NCBI GenBank assembly: GCA_903840235.1
Contig: CAIMFE010000023.1
Coordinates: forward strand, 1-14,388
Source of the DNA: an uncultured Opitutia bacterium
GTDB lineage: Bacteria; Verrucomicrobiota; Verrucomicrobiia; Opitutales; UBA953
Length of the DNA stretch: 14,388 nt
Direction of reading: 5' to 3'
How positions within the stretch are numbered: the first letter of the stretch is position 1; each line of letters opens with the position of its first letter. The position numbers were made by a program, and so were the translations under genes. Positions 1 to 6,300 of this stretch are shown piece after piece. The notes beneath the pieces were generated by a model that saw only the letters and a list, made by a program, of their open reading frames with translations, was not told the origin of the DNA and searched no databases.

Positions 1-21
1 GAACGCGATGACCGCGAATAA
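1..21 (+). CDS. C-terminal end of an upstream gene (partial), possibly nusG
   Basis: Reading from base 1, six codons (Glu-Arg-Asp-Asp-Arg-Glu) run to a TAA at 19-21, with 35 nt between this stop and the rplK start. In most bacteria secE-nusG precede rplK, so this may be the end of nusG. Six residues cannot identify a protein, and the reading frame is chosen only because it ends cleanly before rplK. The call rests on position, not on similarity. Confidence 0.25.
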   Translation, partial: ERDDRE

Positions 22-56
22 TTTTTATCAACCCTAACCTTTAACACACACTCACT

Positions 57-482
57 ATGGCAAAGAAAGTCGTCGGCGAAATTAGGCTCCAGCTCCCTGC
101 AGGTGCCGCTAATCCAGCTCCTCCCGTCGGTCCCGCTCTCGGGGCTAAGGGCGTGAACATCATGGCCTTTTGTAAAGAGTTCAACGCTCGTACGAAAGAC
201 CAAGCAGGTTTGATCCTGCCGGTAATCATTTCCGTTTTCCAAGATAAGTCTTTCACCTTCATCTTAAAATCTCCTCCCGCTTCAGTCTTACTGAAGAAGG
301 CTGCGAAGATTGAGAGCGGTGCTGCTGTTCCTAACCGCGACAAAGTCGGCAAGGTTACCAAGAAGCAACTTCTCGAAATCGTCGAGTTGAAGAAAAAAGA
401 TTTAAACGCCACGAACCCTGAAAACGCTGCTCGCATGATTGCGGGTACCGCGCGCTCCATGGGTATCGAAGTTGTTGGCTAA
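57..482 (+). CDS. rplK: 50S ribosomal protein L11
   Basis: L11 binds the GTPase-associated centre of 23S rRNA (helices 43/44) at the base of the L7/L12 stalk and takes part in factor-dependent GTP hydrolysis and RelA signalling. The 141-aa product has the usual length. The N-terminal domain carries the proline-rich PPVGPALG motif at about residues 22-29, the site associated with thiostrepton-type antibiotics. The C-terminal rRNA-binding domain (about 75-141) ends with the conserved TARSMGI at 131-137. The ATG start gives the standard MAKK beginning. No Shine-Dalgarno is visible: the 20 nt upstream are A/C/T only. It is the first complete gene of the L11 operon here, 62 nt before rplA. Nothing is unusual in the protein. 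Confidence 0.98.
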   Translation: MAKKVVGEIRLQLPAGAANPAPPVGPALGAKGVNIMAFCKEFNARTKDQAGLILPVIISVFQDKSFTFILKSPPASVLLKKAAKIESGAAVPNRDKVGKVTKKQLLEIVELKKKDLNATNPENAARMIAGTARSMGIEVVG

Positions 483-544
483 ATTTCACCCCCAATCATC
501 CACACCAAAAAATTACTGCATCACGCAGGAGACCAAAAGTCGCT

Positions 545-1249
545 ATGAAAACCAAAAACAGCAAACGCTATCGCGCCGCATTACAAGTCGCCGACTTAAA
601 TGCGAAGTACGATATTAACCAAGCCACCGAAATCATTAAAAAGATGCCCGGTGCTAAATTCGACGAGACCGTCGAAATTTCCGCCTTCCTTGGCGTAGAT
701 CCTAAACAGTCCGACCAAATGGTTCGTGGTACTGTTTCTCTACCTAATGGCTCAGGTAAGAAAATCAAAGTCTTAGCATTTACTGAAAATGCTAAAGAAG
801 CTCTTGATGCTGGTGCCGACTACGCTGGTCTCGCCGATTTAATTGCGAAGGTAAACGGTGGCTTCCTCGACTTCGATGTCGCGATCTCCACTACCTCAGC
901 GATGAAAGACGTGCGTCAAGTAGCCCGCGTACTCGGTCCTAAAGGTTTAATGCCTAATCCTAAATCAGGAACCGTTTCCGATGATCTTCCTAAGACCATT
1001 AAGGAAGTTAAAGCTGGCCGTGTTGAATTCAAAATGGATAAGACCGGTAACATCGTCATCGTCGTCGGTAAGAAATCTTTCACTGCTCAGCAGCTTTCTG
1101 AAAATGCTGCGGTAGCCTTATCCGCCTTGGTGAAATCTCAGCCCGCTGGTTTTGCCGGCGGTCGTTTCATTAAATCACTTACCCTCAGTGCTTCCATGAG
1201 TCCTGGTGTAAGTATCGACCTCAAGCCTTACGCTGCAGTCACGGCCTAA
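545..1249 (+). CDS. rplA: 50S ribosomal protein L1
   Basis: L1 forms the mobile L1 stalk of the large subunit, which helps release deacylated tRNA from the E site. In many bacteria it represses its own rplKA mRNA by binding a site that mimics its rRNA target. The product is 234 aa, the usual size, and shows the L1 signature GPKGLMPNPKSGTV at residues 131-144 followed by the second half of domain I. An AGGAG lies at 527-531, but 13 nt separate it from the ATG, longer than normal, so it may be a weak ribosome site. The rplJ start follows only 34 nt after the stop, leaving little room for a separate leader. No L1-binding mimic could be assigned by eye in the short stretch upstream of rplK. Confidence 0.98.
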   Translation: MKTKNSKRYRAALQVADLNAKYDINQATEIIKKMPGAKFDETVEISAFLGVDPKQSDQMVRGTVSLPNGSGKKIKVLAFTENAKEALDAGADYAGLADLIAKVNGGFLDFDVAISTTSAMKDVRQVARVLGPKGLMPNPKSGTVSDDLPKTIKEVKAGRVEFKMDKTGNIVIVVGKKSFTAQQLSENAAVALSALVKSQPAGFAGGRFIKSLTLSASMSPGVSIDLKPYAAVTA

Positions 1250-1283
1250 TCACCCCCAACTAAAAACCTAAAAGCAAACTAAC

Positions 1284-1772
1284 ATGCGCGCTGAAAAAAA
1301 ATTCCTCGTTGATGAAGTGGCCTCACAGTTGGCCGGTTCTAACTATCTTCTCATTGCTAACTTCACGGGCGTAACCGTGAAAGATGCGACTGCGGTTCGT
1401 GATCAACTCCGTGCTCACGGTGCGGAATACCACGTCGTTAAGAATAGCATTCTTAACATCGCTACCAAAGAAGCTAAACTTCCTGATCTCGCTAACTACT
1501 TATCAGGTCATACGGCCTTAGTGACTGGTGGAAACAATCCGACCGGTGTTGCTAAAGTTCTCGTAACTTTCTTTAAGGATTTCCAAAAACTTGAAGTTAA
1601 AGCAGGTGTTTTGGATTCTAAAGTTCTCTCGAAAGCAGAAGTAGAAGCCCTTTCCAAGTTGCCTTCGCTCGATGGTATTCGTGCGCAGCTCCTTTCACTT
1701 CTCTCCACGCCAGCCTCTTCCTTTGTACGTTTGCTCGACGCCAAACGTCAAAAAGAAGAAACGCCTGCCTAA
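1284..1772 (+). CDS. rplJ: 50S ribosomal protein L10
   Basis: L10 (P0) anchors the L7/L12 dimers to the large subunit. Its N-terminal domain binds 23S rRNA beside L11, and its C-terminal helix carries the L12 dimers. The 162-aa product has the expected N-terminal region with the HVVKNSILNIA segment near residues 50-60 and an extended charged C-terminal helix. In Enterobacteria and many other bacteria the L10-L12 complex represses translation by binding a folded leader ahead of rplJ. Here only 34 unstructured-looking nt lie between rplA and rplJ, so that leader is not in its normal place, while the following rplJ-rplL gap is long and foldable. No Shine-Dalgarno is seen before the ATG. Confidence 0.97.
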   Translation: MRAEKKFLVDEVASQLAGSNYLLIANFTGVTVKDATAVRDQLRAHGAEYHVVKNSILNIATKEAKLPDLANYLSGHTALVTGGNNPTGVAKVLVTFFKDFQKLEVKAGVLDSKVLSKAEVEALSKLPSLDGIRAQLLSLLSTPASSFVRLLDAKRQKEETPA

Positions 1773-1788
1773 TCCCTTTCCTCGTGGA

Positions 1789-1810
1789 GGTTGGTCCGTG
1801 TGGACTAATC
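1789..1810 (+). other. Hairpin early in the rplJ-rplL spacer
   Basis: Bases 1789-1797 (GGTTGGTCC) can pair with 1802-1810 (GGACTAATC) around a GTGT loop, giving nine base pairs with two G-U pairs in RNA. It starts 16 nt after the rplJ stop. No T-run follows; a G-run and an A/C-rich stretch do, so this is not a normal terminator. It may be a processing or stabilising element, or part of the longer folded spacer. The pairing is seen in the sequence; any role is inference. Confidence 0.4.
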
Positions 1811-1862
1811 CGAACGGGGGGAAATCCAAACCCAAATACAAAATACACATCCAAAGAACCCC

Positions 1863-1908
1863 GGTTAGGAGCCTAGTGCTCTCAAATGTCCTTCACCGGA
1901 CGCTAACC
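1863..1908 (+). promoter_or_regulatory. Candidate three-way-junction RNA element before rplL
   Basis: An outer helix GGTTAG (1863-1868) / CTAACC (1903-1908) encloses two small hairpins. The first is GAGC (1869-1872) / GCTC (1878-1881) with loop CTAGT. The second is GTCC (1888-1891) / GGAC (1898-1901) with loop TTCACC. The first hairpin abuts the outer helix directly, six bases separate the two hairpins, and one base closes the junction. The element ends 19 nt before the rplL ATG and just upstream of its Shine-Dalgarno. It could be an autoregulatory target of the L10-L12 complex, an RNase site, or an element that keeps the rplL ribosome site open. The individual helices are short, so chance cannot be excluded without comparison to relatives. 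Confidence 0.4.
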
Positions 1909-1912
1909 ATTC

Positions 1913-1918
1913 AAGGAA
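1913..1918 (+). promoter_or_regulatory. Shine-Dalgarno site of rplL
   Basis: AAGGAA lies nine nt before the rplL ATG. It is the only ribosome-binding site in the window with both a good match and normal spacing. L7/L12 is made in several copies per ribosome while its neighbours are single-copy, so a stronger site on this gene alone makes functional sense. Confidence 0.7.
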
Positions 1919-1927
1919 CCAAACAAC

Positions 1928-2311
1928 ATGAGTAACATCACTAAAGATCAAGTAATCGAGTGGCTGAGCGCACAAAGCGTTCTCGAAGTAGCCGCTCTCG
2001 TCAAAGACCTCGAAACCAAGTGGGGCGTTTCCGCTGCTGCTCCTGTCGCTGTCGCCGCCGCCGCTGGTGGTGCCGCTGCTGGCGCTGCTGCTGAAGAGAA
2101 GACCGCCTTTGACGTAATCCTCAAAGCTAAGGGTGCGACCCCAATCAACGTCATTAAAGAAGTACGTGCGATTACTGGTCTCGGACTCAAAGAAGCCAAG
2201 GACCTCGTCGATGGTGCGCCTAAGCCTGTTAAGGAAGGCGTCAGCAAAGACGAAGCTAAGGACATTGAGACTAAGCTCAAGGCCGCTGGTGCCGAAGTTG
2301 AAATTAAATAA
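1928..2311 (+). CDS. rplL: 50S ribosomal protein L7/L12
   Basis: L7/L12 forms the multi-copy flexible stalk that recruits and activates the translational GTPases. The 127-aa protein has the three usual parts: an N-terminal dimerisation domain (about 1-33), an Ala/Gly/Val-rich hinge (about 35-57), and a globular C-terminal domain (58-127) with the conserved TGLGLKEAKDLVD helix region that contacts elongation factors. The start is fixed by the well-placed AAGGAA. The gene follows a 155-nt spacer that may carry a regulatory fold and is followed by a terminator-like hairpin, so its mRNA may be made in excess of rpoBC. No anomaly is seen in the protein. Confidence 0.98.
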   Translation: MSNITKDQVIEWLSAQSVLEVAALVKDLETKWGVSAAAPVAVAAAAGGAAAGAAAEEKTAFDVILKAKGATPINVIKEVRAITGLGLKEAKDLVDGAPKPVKEGVSKDEAKDIETKLKAAGAEVEIK

Positions 2312-2343
2312 TTTCATTTTCGCATACGCGTAAGCAAATTTGA

Positions 2344-2384
2344 GCGGGGAGGGGGTTCGCCTCTAAGTTTACTCCCCGCATTTT
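2344..2384 (+). terminator. Terminator/attenuator between rplL and rpoB
   Basis: GCGGGGAG (2344-2351) pairs perfectly with CTCCCCGC (2372-2379) and is followed by ATTTT. The 20-nt loop is G-rich then pyrimidine-rich. A partial terminator at this place is well known in E. coli, where it lowers rpoBC transcription relative to the ribosomal genes. The long loop and short T-run suggest incomplete termination. Confidence 0.7.
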
Positions 2385-2393
2385 AAAACGGCA

Positions 2394-2416
2394 GTCTGGG
2401 CCGCCCAAAACCAGAC
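2394..2416 (+). repeat. Second inverted repeat upstream of rpoB
   Basis: GTCTGG (2394-2399) and CCAGAC (2411-2416) form a 6-bp stem with an 11-nt loop. Inside it, TGGG/CCCA could pair as an alternative. A run of six T begins seven bases after the right arm, too far for a standard terminator. The right arm overlaps the -35 of the candidate rpoB promoter, so it could equally be an operator-like palindrome or chance. Confidence 0.35.
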
Positions 2417-2440
2417 AACCCATTTTTTAAAAGCTAAAAT
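2412..2440 (+). promoter_or_regulatory. Candidate sigma-70-type promoter for rpoBC
   Basis: CAGACA (2412-2417, four of six matches to TTGACA) is separated by exactly 17 nt from TAAAAT (2435-2440, five of six matches to TATAAT). Transcription would begin near 2447, giving a short leader of about 24 nt before the rpoB ATG. Its place just after an attenuator fits an internal promoter that tunes polymerase synthesis apart from the ribosomal proteins. The -35 is weak and A/T-rich sequence can match by chance. Confidence 0.35.
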
Positions 2441-2470
2441 AACCAGCCACTCCGACACTCTACACCCGCC

Positions 2471-5400
2471 ATGCCACAAGTACGTAATAACTTCGGAAAA
2501 CTCACTGAAGTAATCCCACCTCCAAATCTTATCGAGAATCAAATCTCTTCTTACCGAGAGTTTTTACAGCTCGATAAAAGTTCGGGTGCGCTCGACAAGT
2601 TAGGTCTAAACGCTGTCTTCCACGAGGCTTTCCCTATCTCCAGCAACAACGGAAATTTCAGTCTCGAGTACCAAGGTTATAGCTTAATCTTCCCTAAAAC
2701 TACGGAGTTAGAATGTATCCGCGAAGGCATCAGTTATGCCGTTACGGTAATGCTTAAATTACGTCTCTCCGAAAAGAGTACCTTTAAAGACGAAGAAATC
2801 ATGATGGGCGAAATCCCCATGATCACCGAGCGCGGCTCCTTTATTGTTAATGGTGCTGAACGTGTCGTGGTTTCCCAATTACACCGCAGCCCTGGTATTT
2901 GCTTCGAAGAATCTCAGCACACCAGCGGAAAACAGTTACACGCTTTCCGAATTATTCCTGACCGCGGAACCTGGATCGAAGTTCAATTCGACCAAAACGA
3001 TTTACTTTGGGTCTACCTCGACCGCCGTCGCCGTCGCCGTAAATTCTTAGTCACCACTTTACTCCGCGCCTTTGGTTATAAAGACGACAAGGACATCCTT
3101 AGTCTCTTCTACGCCAGTAAGGAATACACCGCCGAGAGCGCTCTTAAATTAGAGCCAGAGAAATTAGCTAATTTAGTTTATGCTGATCACATTGTAGATG
3201 TTGATACCAACACCAGCAAAGTTATCGCTAAACAGTACGACAAACTTTCGCGCGAAACCCTCAAAGAAATCCACAAGCAACTGCCGAAGCAGAAGTTCAG
3301 CGTCTTTGACACGAGCTTCGATGACGGCGCAGTGATTCTCTCACTCCGTAAAGATATCAGCGCAGTTCGTAACGAAGAAGAGGCCCTCAAGGAAATCTTC
3401 CGTAAATTGCGTCCCGGTGAGCCAGTGAACGTGAAGAACGCTCGTGCTCATATGCAGCGCCTCTTCCAAGATCCTCTGCGTTATGATTTAGGTCGCGTGG
3501 GTCGTTATAAACTTAATCAGAAATTAAGTCTGAAGACTCCGATTGATACACGAATTATCACTCCGGAAGATATTGTTGCCGCTACCAAACTGCTTTGCGA
3601 ACTCCGCAAGAAAGATGGTCCGGTCGACGATATCGATCACCTGGGTAGCCGTCGCGTTCGTAACGTGGGCGAGTTATTAGCAAACCAATGCCGCGCCGGT
3701 CTGAAGAATGTGATCAAGACCGTGAAAGCTCGTATCAATGAATACGATCAGAGTGTTGATTCCATCACTCCTCAAAAATTAGTTAACCCCAAGCCTTTCG
3801 CTAATTTAATTCGCGAGTTCTTCCAACGTAGTCAGCTCAGCCAGTTGATGGACCAAATCAATCCGCTGTCCGAGTTAACGCACAAGCGTCGACTTTCCGC
3901 TCTCGGGCCTGGAGGTTTAAATCGCGACCGTGCTGGTTTCGAAGTACGCGACGTTCATCCTTCGCACTACGGTCGTATCTGTCCGATTGAAACCCCTGAA
4001 GGTCCCAATATCGGTTTAATTAATTCACTCTCCACTTACTCACGTATTAATGAGTTTGGTTTTATCGAAGCGCCTTATCGTAAAGTCGTTCGCGGTAAAG
4101 TAACCAACACCGTCGAATACATGACGGCCGACCAAGAAGAAAAATTCAAGGTGGCCCAGGCAAATTCCGAACTGGATGCCGCTGGAAATCTTAAAGGTAA
4201 AGTTACCGTTCGTTACCGTGATGACATTTTAGAAGAAGATCCAGATTCCGTGGATTACATGGACGTTTCTCCTCAACAGGTTGTTTCTGTGGCTGCAGGA
4301 TTAATTCCTTTCCTGGAGCATGATGACGCGAATCGCGCACTCATGGGTTCGAACATGCAACGCCAAGGTGTACCTTTGGTGATTACCGAATCTCCTTACG
4401 TGGGCACCGGTTTAGAACGCCGCGTCGCCATCGACTCTAAGACTGTCGTTGTCGCCGAGGGCGTGGGTATCGTCGCGGCTGCTGATGCACGTCGTATCGT
4501 CACCACCAAGGATGGCGAGCTTGCTCCTGGCCAATTCGAAAACAAGAAACTCAAGAGCGATCCTGCAAAAGGACTCTTCGTTTACGATCTCCGTAAATTC
4601 TTAAAGACCAACGCATCGACCTGTTTCAATCAGCGTCCGCTCGTTCGTCGTGGTGATAAGGTAAAAGCTGGTGACATTATTGCCGATGGTGCTGCTACCG
4701 ATAAAGGTGAGCTCGCTTTAGGTCGTAACGTCCTCGTCGGCTTCATGCCTTGGAACGGTTACAACTTCGAAGATGCGATTCTTCTCTCCGAGCGTTTACT
4801 GAAAGACGACGTCTTTACTTCAATCCACATTGAAGAATTCGAAGTCACGGCTCGTGATACGAAACTCGGACCTGAACAAATTACGCGCGATATTCCTAAT
4901 CTCGGTGAAGATGCCTTACGCAATCTGAACCGTGATGGCGTGATCCGCATCGGTGCTGAAGTTAAACCTGACGACATTCTCGTTGGTAAAATCACTCCTA
5001 AGAGTGAAGGGGACTTAGCTCCGGAAGAAAAACTTCTCCGTGCTATCTTCGGTGAAAAAGCTCGTGATGTAAAAGACACCTCTCTCCGCGTACCTTCGGG
5101 TATTTCTGGTATCATCATGGACGTGAAGGTTTCTTCCCGCACTGATAAAGACGACGGTCGCCTTTCGCCTAACGATCAGCGCCGTGCGCTGAAGAAAGTT
5201 AACGAAGAGTACCGCACTCAAGAATCTCGTCTTCGCGAAGAGATGACCGAGTCACTCTCCAATATCTTACTCGGCGAGAAAATTCCTCTCGACGTTAAAA
5301 ATTCTGAAACCGGTGAAGCTATCATTCCTGCTAATCGCAAGATTACCAAGACCTTGCTCCGCCGCTTAGCTTCTGTTTCTCGCACCATCGAGATGAACGA

Positions 5401-6271
5401 TTCTCCTGTGAAGCAGAAGATTCGCCAAATCGTTGATGGTTACCACCGCAAGTTCGATGAACTCGATCAAGAGCGTACACGTAAAGTGGACTCGATTGAA
5501 CAAGGTATCGACGAAGGTGGTGCGATCAAGAACGTCAAAGTTTTCATCGCGACCAAGCGTAAGATTCAAGTCGGTGACAAGATGGCAGGCCGTCACGGAA
5601 ATAAAGGTGTAGTCGCCCGCATTGTTCCGGTTGAAGACATGCCATTCTTATCCGACGGTACTCCCGTAGATATCTGTCTGAACCCGCTCGGCGTTCCTTC
5701 TCGAATGAACGTAGGTCAGGTTTTAGAAACGCACTTAGGTTGGGCCTGTTCCAAACTAGGATTAAAAGTAGCTACTCCGATCTTCGACGGTATTCCTGAA
5801 AAACAAATTCGTGAATACTTGAAGCAAGCAAACCTTCCTGAGACTGGCAAAGCGATGTTAGTGAACGGTCACACGGGTGAAGCTTTCGACCAAGACGTCG
5901 TGGTTGGCCACATCTACATGATGAAGCTTAATCACTTAGTGGCGGACAAGATTCACGCTCGTGCAACTGGTCCTTACAGCCTCATCACGCAACAGCCTCT
6001 CGGTGGTAAAGCCCAATACGGTGGCCAACGTTTCGGTGAAATGGAAGTTTGGGCACTCGAAGCGTACGGCGCTGCTTACACTCTCCAAGAGCTTCTTACC
6101 GTTAAGTCTGACGACGTCGCAGGACGTACGAAGATTTATGAACAACTCGTTAAAGGTGATAACACCCTCGTCAGTGGTACACCGCAATCTTTCAACGTTC
6201 TGATGAAAGAAATGCAAGCCCTCTGCTTGGATGTTCGCCTTGGATCCACCACTCCAACCGAGCGTAACTAA
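2471..6271 (+). CDS. rpoB: DNA-directed RNA polymerase subunit beta
   Basis: Beta forms one pincer of RNA polymerase, lines the active-site cleft and binds rifampicin. The 1266-aa product is complete. The rifampicin pocket reads SQLSQLMDQ from residue 454 and THKRRLSALGPGG from 470. Positions equivalent to E. coli D516, H526, R529 and S531 are all present (D461, H471, R474, S476), so the enzyme looks rifampicin-sensitive. The HYGRICPIETPEGPNIGL block is at 499-516. The active-site lysines equivalent to E. coli K1065 and K1073 are K1037 and K1045. GGKAQYGGQRFGEMEVWALE is near 1178-1197. A coiled-coil-like insertion lies between the EEKLLRAIFGEKARDVKD block and GDKMAGRHGNKG, resembling the SI2 insertion of other Gram-negatives. 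A run of six arginines (185-190) follows LD in the lobe region. rpoC starts 29 nt downstream; no Shine-Dalgarno is seen. Confidence 0.99.
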   Translation: MPQVRNNFGKLTEVIPPPNLIENQISSYREFLQLDKSSGALDKLGLNAVFHEAFPISSNNGNFSLEYQGYSLIFPKTTELECIREGISYAVTVMLKLRLSEKSTFKDEEIMMGEIPMITERGSFIVNGAERVVVSQLHRSPGICFEESQHTSGKQLHAFRIIPDRGTWIEVQFDQNDLLWVYLDRRRRRRKFLVTTLLRAFGYKDDKDILSLFYASKEYTAESALKLEPEKLANLVYADHIVDVDTNTSKVIAKQYDKLSRETLKEIHKQLPKQKFSVFDTSFDDGAVILSLRKDISAVRNEEEALKEIFRKLRPGEPVNVKNARAHMQRLFQDPLRYDLGRVGRYKLNQKLSLKTPIDTRIITPEDIVAATKLLCELRKKDGPVDDIDHLGSRRVRNVGELLANQCRAGLKNVIKTVKARINEYDQSVDSITPQKLVNPKPFANLIREFFQRSQLSQLMDQINPLSELTHKRRLSALGPGGLNRDRAGFEVRDVHPSHYGRICPIETPEGPNIGLINSLSTYSRINEFGFIEAPYRKVVRGKVTNTVEYMTADQEEKFKVAQANSELDAAGNLKGKVTVRYRDDILEEDPDSVDYMDVSPQQVVSVAAGLIPFLEHDDANRALMGSNMQRQGVPLVITESPYVGTGLERRVAIDSKTVVVAEGVGIVAAADARRIVTTKDGELAPGQFENKKLKSDPAKGLFVYDLRKFLKTNASTCFNQRPLVRRGDKVKAGDIIADGAATDKGELALGRNVLVGFMPWNGYNFEDAILLSERLLKDDVFTSIHIEEFEVTARDTKLGPEQITRDIPNLGEDALRNLNRDGVIRIGAEVKPDDILVGKITPKSEGDLAPEEKLLRAIFGEKARDVKDTSLRVPSGISGIIMDVKVSSRTDKDDGRLSPNDQRRALKKVNEEYRTQESRLREEMTESLSNILLGEKIPLDVKNSETGEAIIPANRKITKTLLRRLASVSRTIEMNDSPVKQKIRQIVDGYHRKFDELDQERTRKVDSIEQGIDEGGAIKNVKVFIATKRKIQVGDKMAGRHGNKGVVARIVPVEDMPFLSDGTPVDICLNPLGVPSRMNVGQVLETHLGWACSKLGLKVATPIFDGIPEKQIREYLKQANLPETGKAMLVNGHTGEAFDQDVVVGHIYMMKLNHLVADKIHARATGPYSLITQQPLGGKAQYGGQRFGEMEVWALEAYGAAYTLQELLTVKSDDVAGRTKIYEQLVKGDNTLVSGTPQSFNVLMKEMQALCLDVRLGSTTPTERN

Positions 6272-6300
6272 TAACTAAAAACTCAAACAACCTTACATAC

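Noticed and set aside
486..1259. The 10-mer TCACCCCCAA occurs just after both the rplK stop (486-495) and the rplA stop (1250-1259)
   Set aside because: Only two copies, each C-rich and without pairing potential; too little to separate from chance or a shared composition bias.
1672..1935. A + strand open frame across the rplJ-rplL spacer
   Set aside because: It overlaps the end of rplJ and the start of rplL in a different frame and resembles no protein; the spacer looks non-coding and structured.
1865..2317. Long minus-strand open frames opposite rplL, rpoB and rpoC
   Set aside because: They are mirror readings of strongly conserved genes with no recognisable domains.
3830..3898. Possible rifampicin-resistance changes in the RpoB pocket (E. 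coli S508 and N518 positions are Arg453 and Ile463)
   Set aside because: The main contact positions (D461, H471, R474, S476) are intact, and the two altered sites vary naturally among bacteria.
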